NCBI GenBank assembly: GCA_037349315.1
Contig: JBAIAC010000007.1
Location: 53,593,001-53,657,000 of the forward strand
From: Chelydra serpentina
Lineage: Eukaryota; Chordata; Testudines; Chelydridae
Reading direction: 5' to 3'
DNA: 64,000 nucleotides
The position numbers and the translations under genes were made by a program. Shown one piece after another: positions 36,058 to 47,444 of the stretch (position 1 is its first letter; each line of letters begins with the position of its first letter). The notes under the pieces were generated by a model. It did not search any database, was not told the DNA's origin, and saw nothing but the letters and a program-made list of their open reading frames with translations.

Positions 36058-36426
36058 ATTGAGTAGATGCCTTTAAAAAAAAATTGTCCTTAAGTTTGGA
36101 AACTAGGTTAGAGAATACTTCCTATACTGAACTTCTGATAGTATGATCACATTTTTATTGTACTCAATAGACCATGCACAGGAAAGATTAGTGAAGGATT
36201 TAGTGGTAACACTGGAAACCATTTACTCCATTGCACAGTGTGTTTTATGTGGTAATACTGAAAATTTCTCCCTGTATATAGCTGAAGTTTTCCAAAAGGC
36301 AGCTTGCTTTTATATCTATGCATCTTTGGGGATTTGAAGAAAAGACTTTATTCTTTTGACACTGTAAAGAGGAACTGTTTAAAAATGAACTTGGAAACTC
36401 TGCACCTGTATACAATTTTTTTTAGC

Positions 36427-36432
36427 AATAAA
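36427..36432 (+). terminator. OIP5-AS1: Probable Cyrano polyadenylation signal
   Basis: AATAAA after a T-rich tract, followed by GTGTGTCATTTGTT about 35 bases downstream. It is preferred as the distal 3' end because AATAAA at 31056 and 33644 have weaker context and because mammalian Cyrano has a terminal exon of several kilobases. Confidence 0.5.
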
Positions 36433-36459
36433 GCAGCACGGGCTGAGAATGCACTGAAA

Positions 36460-38570
36460 CCTCATTGTGTGTCATTTGTTAGGAAAAAAAGACAACCTAG
36501 AAGGTAGCCATGTTTTTCAGGTGGAACAGGTAGTTCTGCCTATTAAGGTTACCCAACCCTTCTCATTATAAGACCTTGTTTTCAGAGTTATAAACAACTC
36601 TGCCAGACCTTTAATGTGCCTCAGGCTGAATTATTTTGGAAAACTTCAGCCAAAATGATTCAGCCATTTACAGGAACACAGCTAGGGAAATGTACATTGT
36701 TTTACACACACTTAAAAATTTGACGACTTTTTCTTTGAAAATCTCTAGCACCCAATTTGGCAGGTGGCCTGTGTCAGGGATGTGCCTTTTGCCATTCTTA
36801 TGAAAATCTGCCCAAATTTTTTAAATCATTTTAAAAAAATGCAGTTTGCTCAGTTTCAGTAGATTTTAGCAGCTACATCCCCTGAAGATTTGGTCCACTA
36901 TCTCTGCAATTCTAGCCCTGGACTGCATTGGGTAATGCTGTACTCACAACACACACATCCCCACCCCCACAAAGCAGTGTGTAGGAGGAAGTTGCCTGAT
37001 TTGAATGCAGAGGGAACAAAAGCTCAATGTCATTGGGACAGGTAGCCTGAGGAGAGGGGGACAAGCTGGGACTGAAGGGGGAGAGGGAAATTGGTGAGGG
37101 AGAATGGAACTGAAGATCAGTGGAGTTGGGGAAAGAGATCAGATCAGGAACTAGCATGGAGAAGTGGGACTGTTTGGACAAGGAGACTGGGACAAAGATT
37201 GGAGGTGATGGCCAGACTGGGAATGGCTAAGTAAAGAAGATGGGAGTGGGATTAGGAGCAGAGTAGAGACAGAACTGGGACACAGAAGGGATGGAAAGGA
37301 GTGTCTGACCATTAGAAAACATTCCCCTCCAGAGTCAGGAATGGAACCCAAGATTGCTTTCCTCAGCTGTCAGCAAATATCTGGGAAACCCATTGGCTGG
37401 GTGTCCAGTCCCCATCTAGCACTGGTCCACAGAAAGGATGAGACCCTACTATTGCTAATCAGTTACTGCATTAGCTCAACTGGCAGAGGTTGGTGTGGTA
37501 GATGTAAAGGTTCCAACACTGCTGATAACCTGTGTGGGTGTTGATATGCCACATGATGGAATTTTGATTTTTAAAAACCTAGGAACCTACATACACGAAC
37601 CACATTAACCTTGCAGAGTCAAACCCTCAAGTTAGGAAATGCCAGAATTAAGGTTTCCTATGCAATATCAGTTCATTTCCCTTGTGTGCATGCATTGAGA
37701 GAGTCTTTAATTACATGATCACATTCTGTTTTTTCCACAAGAACCTCTGCCTCCCTTCAGTGCACGGGATAGACATCCTCTGGCAATGAATCAGAGTTGT
37801 GTAGTGAAGGAGGCTATTGCCTATAGGACCCCGCCTCATTTGTTGCAGAAGTTGGAAAGCATGCACTGAAAGAGGCAGTGGATGGCAAAAAGAGAGGGGA
37901 TGGTCTTATGGTTGAGGCAGTTGAATGCTGCTCTGGATAATTGGATTCTGTCCCATTCCTGTGATGCTAGGCAAGTCACTTAAACCAAAAACTTCTCTCA
38001 GGTGTTTTTGGGTACCCACTTTGAGACACCTAGGTGCCAGGATGTCAGTCTGCATGGGAATCCCCTTCTCACCTCCACCACCTCTCTCAGCTGGGGCACT
38101 CATTTAAAGGACCATACAGATGAACTCCACTACAGTTGTTGCTACACATCAGTGTCGTCAAATTTTGAGCAGTACCTTAGGCTTTACTTCCAACATCTCA
38201 AGGCCAACCACAGTGATGATGGACAACTGAATGAGCATGTACTATATAATCTGACAAGGAGAAAAATCCTGATCCTTACGCAGAGCTGGTGAGGCAATGG
38301 AACTAATGCATAGCTCCATGAATACTTATCCGAGCAGTCTCTCTGATGGCATTATAGAACATGATCAATTGCAGACTTGCTGAGCAGATTTTTTCATCCC
38401 CACAGGCAAGAGCTGCCTTACCTGGGGTCTTCTGCAAGGTAGACTTCTGCCACATTTTCCAACAGTAAATGTCATCAGTTCTTAAGGTGGCAGAACATGG
38501 TTGCAACTCCCTGGGAGCCCCCTCCTTGCCCTTTGGGTCTCTTATACACCTTCCCCTTAACTCCACTGAT
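36460..38570. other. Intergenic; purine-rich tract and MIR fragment
   Basis: It contains a GGGA/GGAC-rich stretch at about 37030-37330 and a MIR-like SINE fragment at about 37897-37995, recognisable by TCTGTCCCATTCCTGTG and GGCAAGTCACTTAA. No gene is recognised. Confidence 0.5.
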
Positions 38571-39142
38571 CCACAAATCCCTGCTCAAACTGAAATGAGA
38601 AAGCAGTGACCATTTTCATAGCTCTGATGTGGCTGAGAGGTGTGGCTCCCAATCCTGACTGATCTGGCAACATGTCTGCCTCTTTGCTTGACAACCCCCT
38701 GACCCAAGGAGTTGAGCTCCATAAGCCACCCCAACCTATCGTCCCTGCACCACAAGGCCTGGCTCCCTGATGATTCTCAGGACCAAAGCAGGGATGTTCT
38801 CCCGAAGTCCAGGTCAGTGCTATTAGATAGTAAATTTACCACACAAAAGACTTAACGGCAGAAGCACTTCTAGAAAGTGCACCCAATGCTCCATATCTCC
38901 TACTGATTCTCCTGTGATATCCATCCTCAGCTACCTACTAGACCTGAAATTGCTAGGGTTGTTCCTGACCTTGATCTTGGTTCATTTACCTGCCATCACT
39001 GCACTTGACTTGTAAGTTGACTGTTTGTCGGTCTTTACATATCCTACAACAGCAAAATTCTTCGAGGGACTCTTTAACCTGTTGCCTTCAGTGTGGGACT
39101 CTACCTCACCCTGGGACCTCAATTCAGTGCCTTACGCATTAA

Positions 39143-39429
39143 GGATACATCTACACTAGAATAAAAAACGCAGGCCGTGGCTGGTCCAGATCACTTGACT
39201 CAGGTTCATGGAGCTCAGGCTATAGGCCTAAAAATTGCTGTGCAGATGTTTGGTCTTAGCTAGAGCCTGGCTCTGGGACCTTCCTTCCCCCCCGCTGCAG
39301 TGCCTGAGCTTGGGCTCCAGCCTGAGCCCAAACAGCTGCACAGCAATTTTGCAGCACCCTCCCTCCCCCACCCCGGAGCCACGTGACCTGGGCTAGCCAT
39401 AGGTGTTCAATTGCTGCATAGACACAACC
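39143..39429. mobile_element. Harbinger-like MITE inserted in the DIRS relic
   Basis: Left end GGATACATCTACACT, right end GCATAGACACAACC, with TAA duplicated at 39140-39142 and 39430-39432. The interior has GGCTCCAGCCTGAGCCC, as in the copy at 46438. Removing it makes the DIRS coding sequence contiguous, so it arrived after the DIRS. Confidence 0.85.
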
Positions 39430-39439
39430 TAACGGCCTG

Positions 39440-40109
39440 CTTTTGAGCCCAAGGTGATCGTTGCTCCATTTGTCCTTCAAGACTTCATTCCTGGCAGCAA
39501 TCACCTCAGCCAGAAGGCTAGTGGAACTAGGAGCCCTCAAGCTGACCTTCACTTCTGCCCTAAAGCATGAGTTCCCCATCAGTCAGGATATTCAACTGCT
39601 GGCCTTTTCCCTAAGCCCCACTTGCTCAGGGAAAAGACCAGCCTCTGCATACTGGATGGAAGATGAGCCCAGACTTCCTACCTTCACAGAACTGAACTCT
39701 TCAGAGTTCCCCTTGGAGGCTTTTTGTTTCCTTTGATGAGAGGTCACCTATCTCCTCTCAGATTTAGTGGTCCTCGGGTTGCATTTTGGCATGTTTTGAG
39801 TCCACTGGAGTGCACCACACCTCCTAGAGTCTCACTGCTAACTCTGCTAGGGCTCAATCCACTTCCATGGCCCTCCTTAGGAAGGTATCCATTAAAGACA
39901 TTTGTAAGGCGGTCATCTGGCGCTCATTTCACAAGTTTTCACAGCATTATGCTTTCTCCATGCTTCCAGAGTGGACATGGCCTTTGGTGAAGCTGTTCTA
40001 CACCGTGTACTGGGGATCCTTTTCAAGGTACTGCTCAGGAGTCTTATCACATGGAGCACTCCAAGGGACAATAACAGAAAAAGGAGAGGTTACTTACTTT
40101 GTACCATAA
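39440..40109 (+). pseudogene. DIRS tyrosine recombinase relic
   Basis: Two frames carry the protein. At 39461 the sequence reads LHLSFKTSFLAAITSARRLV, then ELGAL, matching the conserved LSLKTxFLVAITSARRVSEL segment of DIRS recombinases. At 39867 it reads KVSIKDICKAVIWRSFHKF, then SQHYAF, matching the C-terminal end with the tyrosine nucleophile (here in QHY). The two frames differ, so there is at least one frameshift, and the central arginine/histidine motifs are not clear. The gene is dead. Confidence 0.75.
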
Positions 40110-40500
40110 CTGGAGGGTTTTTTTATATATTTTGTCCCTATGGGGTGCTCCACTATCCTACTACTTCCCCTCTGCTTTGGAGTCTACCATGCTCTACAGC
40201 TGAGAAGGAACTGGAAGGGTGCCGATCCTCTTCTCCCTATATGCCCTGGTCGTCAAGCAAGGGGAGATGTACAGCACAGGCACAGACCCACAGGCTCTCC
40301 TAACACATTTGAATGCATAGGAGTGTGCACATCCCTCATGTGAAGAACTGCTACAGATCAAATGTCAAATTATTACTGAACAATTATTACCTCTCTGTGC
40401 ATAGGCCCTCTTAAAAGTGGTAGCTCTTAACTTTTAAGAGCTTGACTTTGCAATCTTAGTGTTTTTAATGTAGCTTGTGCATGTGATATACAAAATAGAA

Positions 40501-40891
40501 CAGTGGTTCCTAAAGTGGGGTCCCACCATGTGTTATGCAGGGGCTGTCCCTTAAGGAGTACTGCAGGCACTTTTAGCACATCCTTCGCAGAGTGTTACCT
40601 CTCTCACACGAGAAATCGTGCTGGTGGGAGGGGTGCTGTGGTATTACCAGTACTTGCCCATTCAAGACTACACCATAACATTTTAGTTACAAGTGAAAAT
40701 AAGGGTGATGTGATAACTTGTAATAATTGCAGACTGGTTTTTTTGGTTCCTTTGGGTAAGACTCCCATTATAAAATGTTTTAAAAATAAACTAACCTAAT
40801 AGGATAACATGAAACTTGTGTATAAAAAATGAAAGGAGTCCAGGAAATTTCCTCACATGCCAAAGGCTGGCAAAAAGTATGGGAACCACTG
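40501..40891. mobile_element. Non-autonomous hAT transposon with perfect 8-bp TSD
   Basis: Inverted ends CAGTGGTTCCTAAAGT and AAGTATGGGAACCACTG, flanked by AAATAGAA at 40493-40500 and 40892-40899. No transposase inside. Confidence 0.92.
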
Positions 40892-40899
40892 AAATAGAA

Positions 40900-42490
40900 T
40901 GATCATTTGCCACTCCATAAAAACAGATGAATGTGCAATTATGGCCTCAGCTAGCATTAATCAGGTTTCTCTATTTATATTTTCACCATACAAAGCTAAC
41001 AGGGGATACAATTTTTCTTAGAAACTCCAAAACAGCTAGTTTATGAAAAACATTGTATCAGAATTATTAGTCTGATTGTTTACTTCATCAGTCATCTTTT
41101 ACCACGCCATCCTTGCTCCATTTTCTGCTCATCTTTAGGGATAAAACCACCAAGCTGTAGCAGTAAGGTGTAGTCTACCTCTGTGCCCTTTACACTAAAC
41201 ACAACCCATATGGCCTGACTTTCAGAGGTTATTTCAAGCAGACTTGGCGGTGCTTAACACCTCCGAAAAATGCCACTAGTCTGTTTCTTCTTTTATGCCA
41301 GAGAGCTGGAGATAAACATTCAATTAAGCTTAGTTATCACTGCCATTCTCCCTTCAGTTATTTAACCTTGATAGGCAGATTTTCAAAGGGGTCTGCACCT
41401 CCATTAAAAATTTAGGGGTCTGCAAAAAAGTGCAAATAGCATGTTAAGAAGAGTTATAGTTCCTTGCAAAGCTTTCCCTGTGCAGCTGCATTAGCCTCAA
41501 CTCTAGAAGAATTAACATCTCAGCAATGTGCAGTATAATTTCTCCTAGCCCTGACTAAATATTGCACAGTGAAACTATAAACATTGTAATTGTAGTATTA
41601 CAGATAGACTTTATTAGGCCTCTCTGTACTCTGAGAAGCAGGAGCAAAATTCTTTAGCAAGCCTTTTGTTACAGCAGAATAAGTTCTGCAATAGATCTCA
41701 CACATGGTACATTACAAAACAAGGAATAGTGTATTGACTGTACATTCAAAATAAGCTGCATATGGTACAGTTGGTGGCAGGGGCTGCTCAGAATTGTGGA
41801 ACAAGCACAAAGCAGTGGTTGTTTCTGCTAAAATAGTTTAATGTTGACACAGTGCAGTGTTTAGGTTTAAAAGGTCAACATCCTATTAAGATTATGGGGC
41901 AGTTCATACCTCTCCACAGCTATTGTATTAAGTTGTCTGCAGTAATGACTGCCTGAATCTATTAATTTACATTCATTTCACCTATAGAAGGATTTCTTCA
42001 AACAGCAGAGTGGGATTTTTTTAAGTGGAAATTTAGAACAGGAATGTGCCATAGAACACAGCAGGCTTTAATTGGAACTGAAGAAACATGTTAAGGCTGA
42101 AACAGCCTGCCCACAGAGGACTGCAGCCGAATCAAGCAGGATTAGTTTCTCCTCAGCATTGGAGGCCAGTGAAGTATAATGGGGAATTAGCATGGCAAAA
42201 CATCCTCTACTATTTAAGGCATTTCCCATTACAGCATTGTTACAAAGTCATGAATGAGCTTATTAGTCCATGCACAATGTCTAGTCACTCCACAGTAAAA
42301 AGAAAGAAAAAGCTAGTTTTACTTGTTCATTGAACAATTACTCTCCCCGGGAAAGTAAAATATTGCAACAGTGCACTCTTTCTATAACTGTTAGCACCTA
42401 GGAGCCCTACTCGTGGACCAGGACAGCGTCACCCTTGCTGCTGTACAGACAACAAAAAGATGATCCCTGCCCCAAAGAGCATACTATCGG
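40900..42490. other. Intergenic, nothing recognised
   Basis: AT-rich sequence with only short chance ORFs. Confidence 0.5.
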
Positions 42491-42504
42491 AAACCTGCTC
42501 TACA

Positions 42505-42722
42505 TTTAAAAGTTAACTAGGTCGAGCTAAGTCACTTCAGGGCTGTGAAAATTTTTGCACCATTGTTAGGCTGACCTTCCCCCCCGCCGTGTAGATGAAG
42601 AATTCCTCCACTGACCTACCTACCATCTTTTTGAGAGGTGGATTAACTACATATCAAGTGAAACCCCCTTCTGGCGATGTAGGAAGCATCTATGGCTCTA
42701 CAGCTGCAGAGTAGACATGGCC
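42505..42722. mobile_element. Decayed Harbinger-like MITE
   Basis: The sequence ends in AGAGTAGACATGGCCTAA, the usual right terminus of these MITEs, and contains TTAACTAGGTCGAGCTAAGT and a CGCCGTGTAGATGAAG motif. The left end is unclear. Confidence 0.45.
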
Positions 42723-42727
42723 TAAGA

Positions 42728-42827
42728 CAGTGGTTTTCAACCTGTGGTCTGCAGACATCAGGGGGTCCACACCTCCATAAAAAAATTTAGGGATCTGCGC
42801 ACACAAAAAAAAAGTTGAAAACCACTA
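42728..42827. mobile_element. 100-bp hAT MITE with perfect 8-bp TSD
   Basis: Inverted ends CAGTGGTTTTCAACCTG and AAAGTTGAAAACCACTA, flanked by GCCTAAGA at 42720-42727 and 42828-42835. Confidence 0.92.
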
Positions 42828-43644
42828 GCCTAAGAAAAAGGGGATTTAGACTTTCTCCAGAGATCAGATCAAACCTGCTTGATTTACACATGGGCTGTAG
42901 AATACAATCAGATTCTGCTGAATTTCAGCCTTCAAAAAACAAAACTAAAAAAATTCTAGCCCTAACAGTGGCAAAGATAGTGCTGAATACATCAACAAAA
43001 GGTAACTGACAGAGGCTTCTCCTCCAAGTTAACAACAGTGGGTGAGTGTGTCAACACCCCTGCTCCCCCATTAGGGAGCTGATTCTGAAACATGAAACTT
43101 TTTATAAACATTAACTATTTATTTAATCTTAGCAGACAGGAGGTAGGACTAAAGCCCATAGGCGGTAACTGGAGTTACTGCAGAGATAGAGGGGACAAGA
43201 GACAAAAATGGAGGGGAAATGGAGAGGGGGGAGAGAATTGGTCCCATGGTTAGGCATTTTTTCAAGACTAATGCTGAATGCAACAGTTAAGAGGCTGAAT
43301 AAATAACTGAAAAATGAAGTTACGATATTAAGATCATACTCTACCCTTGATCTTTGGACAAGTCTATTCACATCAAAAGGAGATCAACTATGTATTACTG
43401 GTAGTATAGCCTAGACCGTTAAATAGAATTTGGTCATCTCCACTGCTTGAACAACGCCCAAGAAATTCCCTTATTCCTACACTAGTGAAGTAGTATACAG
43501 GAACTTTGGACCTTTTATAAAAAAAATTAAGGACTTTTGAAGTATTTGCTATTTCAAAGAACAATTTGCTCTGAGAGGCTCTGACTACAGCTTTTATAGA
43601 AGAGGAAATAAAATTAAAATCTGCTAGTATGTACAAATAGGTTG

Positions 43645-43853
43645 TTTGCAGTGTTATTGTAGCTGTGTTGGTCCCTGGATATGAGACAGACAAGGTAGGT
43701 CAGGAAATTATTAGACAAACTTCTGCTGGTGAAAGGTACAAGCTTTTAAGCTACACTGAGCTGAAGAGGAGCTCGGTGTAGCTTGAAAGCTTGTACCTTC
43801 CACCATCAGCAGTTGGTCCAATCAAAGATATTACTGCACCTATCTTGTCTCAA
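43645..43853. mobile_element. Penelope-type inverted-repeat insertion with 12-bp TSD
   Basis: The left arm TGTAGCTGTGTTGGTCC, continuing to AGACAAACTTCTGCTGGTG, is inverted in the right arm CACCATCAGCAGTTGGTCC. The centre contains GTACAAGCTTTTAAGCTACAC and its inverted copy GTGTAGCTTGAAAGCTTGTAC. ACAAATAGGTTG flanks both sides (43633-43644 and 43854-43865). The centre carries a hammerhead-like core. By analogy with the other inverted-repeat insertions in this window I assign it to Penelope-like elements. Confidence 0.75.
43761..43797 (+). ncRNA. Hammerhead-ribozyme-like motif (CTGAAGA...GAAA)
   Basis: CTGAAGA at 43761-43767 fits the hammerhead consensus CUGANGA. A short stem II (GAGCT...AGCTT) follows, then GAAA at 43785-43788 and GCTTGTAC, which would give a very short stem III. 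Penelope-like elements are known to carry such minimal hammerheads in their terminal repeats. Activity is untested and the cleavage-site positions are uncertain. Confidence 0.4.
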
Positions 43854-45197
43854 ACAAATAGGTTGACACGCAAAATACTTATACAAAAAAATCTCACATT
43901 TACATCAAACACCTAGTTTTTGACATCACCGTTAGTTACTAATTCTGTTACTATTGAAAAGTGCTATGATATATTGGAGTATCAGCTCCTGTGATGGTTG
44001 TGGAGCATACACAATTATACATCTTAAAAATGCAGTATGTAATTTACAAGATTTGAATTTAGCACTAGTTTAGGAGATATTAAGTTCTCCCATTTCAGTC
44101 TGAGTACCTCAAAACACAGCTGTTGCTATTCTAGGTTATTGCCAAGACTTCCTATGATCATTAACCAAAAAACTCCACATGATTTATTATGTGATAGCTG
44201 CTGATCCCGACCATTCTAGTATCATGGAGTGGGCTATTTTCCAGCAGTCCCAGATTCCGTTCTCTCATTTAGAAGTTTGCATTTCCCCTACATAGCTCAG
44301 ATTTGAGAAAAATCAAACAAACCACTAACTGAAAAAGCATGATGTACTAGGATTGATGAGATCAGCAACATAGGACAGAAACAATACTGATTGTAGTCCT
44401 TTGCTCAGGGCATGGGGGGAAAAAATATCACTTATCAAAGGAATTAAAATGAGCATGTAAATACTTTCCCCTCTATGCCCGATACAAAATTTCAGGCATA
44501 ATTTCCCAACACATTGGAGGCTTTAAAGCAGAAGTATGCCTTCTGTGGAGGGGGGAGTGAAAAGGGAAGCTCCTTTCATCTTCCCAAATATAGAGAGAAA
44601 TAAGAGCTTCTACACTGCAGCCAGGAAGAGGAGCCCTCTTACTCTCTCTCTCACACACCCCCACATACTAAACAAAAAAACTCCACAACAAGAGAAAGAA
44701 CCCATTCAAGACTCAACAGGAAGACATCTGGATCAAGGCCTGGCTCCTGTGAACATTTCCTCTACATGAAGAGATGATACCAGAGTTTCAGCCCCCACTA
44801 AGAACATTGTATAATGGCTGATCTTGAATAACATCACATGGTAGCATATCACTCTCAGGAACTTAATCTTCGTTTTCAACAGCTGTTTTTTAAACCATAT
44901 ATTGCTCAGGAAGAACCACAGTACACACTGTATTACATCTCCAAGAGTGGAAGTGCTGCAAGGATGAGGCAGTTGTTTTGAAGTCGCAGAAGGAGGAAAC
45001 AGTTTCTTGCTCCTCAAAAATCCAGTCCACTTCACCAGTCTGAGCTATATTTCAGCAAAAGCTTTTCACACACATAACGAAGTGGCAAATTAGCTTTCTC
45101 TGACTTTTTTCAGGGTGGTGGTTATTTCAAACAGCTTTGTTCACCACAATGAAGAAACCTGCAATGATACACAAATGGCTCCATATTCTATGTCATA

Positions 45198-45356
45198 TTA
45201 ATTGCTTGATTTGTTTTCTGCAAACCCTAGCTTTAGGCCAACTGTCCTCGATGCATAGCCCTGCATGTCAGCCACGTTGATCTGTTGGTTCAGTTCTTCC
45301 AGCCTCTTAATCAGTAATTCTAGGCGCACATGGACCCCTACAAGTTGTTCTTTCAG
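45198..45356 (-). CDS. OIP5: OIP5 exon 5 (C-terminal coiled coil, stop)
   Basis: After an acceptor TTTTTTCTTAG (minus strand) the exon encodes residues 194-245: LKEQLVGVHVRLELLIKRLE, then ELNQQI and a divergent tail ending KSSN and TAA. The leucine-rich heptads form the C-terminal helix of Mis18-beta, which in vertebrates assembles with Mis18-alpha into a helical bundle and binds M18BP1. It aligns with the human LKEKIVLTHNRLKSL segment. The exon starts in phase 0, matching the end of exon 4. The 3'UTR extends leftwards; a minus-strand AATAAA at 44183-44188 or 43118-43123 could end it. Confidence 0.9.
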   Translation of the reverse strand: MKEQLVGVHVRLELLIKRLEELNQQINVADMQGYASRTVGLKLGFAENKSSN

Positions 45357-45409
45357 CTAAGAAAAAATAAATAAAAATTAAGGGTAGGTAAAGAATAGTT
45401 ATATACCCT

Positions 45410-45660
45410 ACAGTAACTGTGGTTCTTTGAGATGTGTTGTCCGGATTCCACTGTTGGTGCGCCTGTGCCAAAGATCTAATTATTTTGAACAGCAGTGCTT
45501 TTTGTATCTCTGCCTACACCCTGAGTGCCCTCTCACCCCTACAGCACAGGGTATAAAGGGGAGAGCAGCCTCAATCTTCACTAATAAGAACCCTATAACA
45601 ACAGGACTCTGAATTAGCAGGGAAGGAGGGCAAGGTGTGGAATCTGCTGTGTTACTGTAA
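45410..45660. repeat. Interspersed repeat resembling a DIRS-type terminus
   Basis: It begins CAGTAACTGTGGTTCTTTGA and GATGTGTTGTCC and ends TTACTGTAAGGTAAATAA. In reverse orientation this resembles the terminal sequence at 40040-40110 (GAGGTTACTTAC). It lies in OIP5 intron 4. The family assignment is tentative. Confidence 0.4.
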
Positions 45661-45667
45661 GGTAAAT

Positions 45668-45860
45668 AATAGGGCTGTCAATTAATCGCAGTTAACTCAT
45701 GCGATTAACTCCAAAAAATCGTGATTAATCGCAGTTTTAAAATCACACTTTTAAACAATAGAAGACCGATTGAAATTTATTAAATAATTTTTGGATGTTT
45801 TTCTACATTTTCAAATATATTGATTTCAATTACAACACTGTATACAAAGTTGACAGGTCC
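45668..45860. repeat. Interspersed repeat with ATTAATCGCAGTTAAC palindromes
   Basis: TAGGGCTGTCAATTAATCGC is followed by internally inverted repeats of GTTAACTCATGCGATTAACT and ATTAATCGCAGTT. This is a common turtle and crocodilian repeat whose transposon class I cannot decide. It continues as less distinctive sequence to about 46350. Confidence 0.6.
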
Positions 45861-46437
45861 TCACTCATGTCTTGGGGAGTGCTTGGAGCTATCTGACATG
45901 TGTCATAGTTTGGAATCTCTGCTGAGGGAAGTATGCTAAAGGGGTTCTGTCTTGCAGCCACAGGTGGTAAGAAGGAACTGAGTGATGGTTGAGGCTTCTC
46001 TACCCTTTATGTCCCCAACTAGAGAGGACAATAAGACATCCAGGATATAGGTGCAGTCATAAAGGATTCTTTTTAATAGCAGTGTCTGATCTCGCACATA
46101 TGGACACCCCCAGCGGAATCTGTGTGGACAATTATTTGAAGGAGAACCTGAGATACCATCAGGTTACCACTGTAAACAGAGTCCTCCACATGTCATTCTT
46201 TTATGAATGGCAAACATTCCATAAAGAGTTTACTCCTATGATCATTCTAGCAACATCCCTTGTAAGCAAACCTTCTAAAAACATTGTTTGCACTTCTGAT
46301 AAAATGCTATCATTATTTGAGCAAAACATTGATTGATTTCAATGGAAGTTTTGCTTGAACGAGGGTCGCAACAATTGACTCTTTAAAGTGTTTGGTGTGA
46401 CCATGAAAAACAGAATGCTCCCTATTCAGGTCACAGA

Positions 46438-46716
46438 GGGTACATCTACCCAGCAACTAGACACCTGTGGCTGACCTGGGCTAACTGACTCTGGCTTGTG
46501 GGACTCAGGCTGTGAGGCTGTTTGGCTGCTGTGTAGACTTCCAGGCTCAGGCTGCAGCCTGAGCTCTGGGACCCTCCAACCTCGCATGGTCCTAGAGCTC
46601 AGACTCCGGCCCAAGCCTGGAAGTCTATACAGCAATGAAACAGCCCTGCAGCCCAAACCCAAGTCGACTGGCCCGGGCCAGCTGCAGGGGTATCTAGTTG
46701 CTGTGTAGATGTACCC
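46438..46716. mobile_element. Harbinger-like MITE with 3-bp TSD
   Basis: Perfect inverted ends GGGTACATCTAC and GTAGATGTACCC, flanked by AGA on both sides (46435-46437 and 46717-46719). The interior has CAGGCTCAGGCTGCAGCCTGAG, a near palindrome shared with 39143-39429. It lies in OIP5 intron 4. Confidence 0.88.
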
Positions 46717-47362
46717 AGAAAGGCCTGAAGATGACTTGCAGGAGAGGAGAAGTCTTCAGAAAACATATCACGCCCAATTTCATATTCAGACCAGAAAACA
46801 GACAAAAACAAAGGCAGAAGTGGTTTACAACTTAGGAGGAATACATTTTGAAGAAAAAGGGATATTCAAACTAATTTAGACCTAGAATATAGGTACTGTA
46901 AAAGCAGTTACAGGATTTAAATAGAAGTGTCCCCATGAAACTGAAAGATAGTAGAACCAAATTTTAGAGTAGCAGCATTCTTCTACATTTAGCACAGCCC
47001 AAACATTGCAATATATGAGAACATCGAAGTCAATTAGTCTTTGTCTAATAAGACTTTGACTAATTGTTGTCCATCCTAAGTTTGATGCAGAAGGTAAATG
47101 TCAGTGGTAAAGAATGAAATTCGTTTTTCTTCAATTTAATAACAGGATGTTGACACAGACAAGAACTATAGGTTAAATTAAAACTGCTTGTGTTCCTTTA
47201 ATCCCCTTTAAAGATAAGTTGCTGTCCTGTGCCAGAAGAACATGCACATCCATTTGTTTATGGGATTATTAAGAATGACTGTTCTAAAAGTTTAGTGTAC
47301 TTGGGGTGGTGCTGAAAACTGAATTTGCTGTTTTAACACACAAAATCACAAAGAAACTTTAC

Positions 47363-47444
47363 TTTTCCCAGGTGTTCCTTAAGGCTCAAAGCAGGAAAAT
47401 TCATCTCAGAGGCCTCTATTATGGCTTTAGTTTTTAAGAGATAA
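47363..47444 (-). CDS. OIP5: OIP5 exon 4
   Basis: An 82-bp exon on the minus strand after GTTTTTCAG. The first T completes a split Cys codon, then YLLKTKAIIEASEMNFPALS and LKEHLGK follow, and the donor AAA|GTAAAG. It matches human OIP5 CYLLKTKAIVNASEMD closely. Length and phase (2 in, 0 out) fit the neighbouring exons exactly. Residues 166-193. Confidence 0.95.

Larger units (their letters stand above)
26466..36455 (+). ncRNA. OIP5-AS1: OIP5-AS1 (Cyrano) long terminal exon
   Basis: It begins after a strong acceptor TTTTTCCTTTTGTGTTTTCAG (ending 26465). It contains the Cyrano miR-7 site at 29247-29272 and no ORF beyond about 100 codons. I place the 3' end at an AATAAA at 36427-36432 preceded by a long AT-rich tract; earlier AATAAA signals at 31056 and 33644 are alternatives that would give shorter isoforms. 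In mammals Cyrano is a conserved, mostly cytoplasmic lncRNA whose long last exon carries one extended, bulged miR-7 site. The long model includes a 0.55-kb transposon, a MITE and a SINE, which would be exonised. In human the RNA reaches the 3' end of OIP5; here a gap of about 9 kb remains to the OIP5 stop. Confidence 0.72.
38580..40320 (+). mobile_element. DIRS-type retrotransposon relic
   Basis: The 5' part (38580-39130) resembles the end of a DIRS pol region: ATTTTCATAGCTCTGATGTGGC followed by decayed coding sequence ending TGGGACCTCAATTCAGTGCC. A Harbinger MITE (39143-39429) interrupts it. The continuation at 39440-40110 encodes a tyrosine-recombinase relic. The end (40110-40320) is a terminal region containing CCCTATGGGGTGCTCCA. 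DIRS elements use a tyrosine recombinase instead of an integrase; they occur in turtles but not in mammals. Confidence 0.7.
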
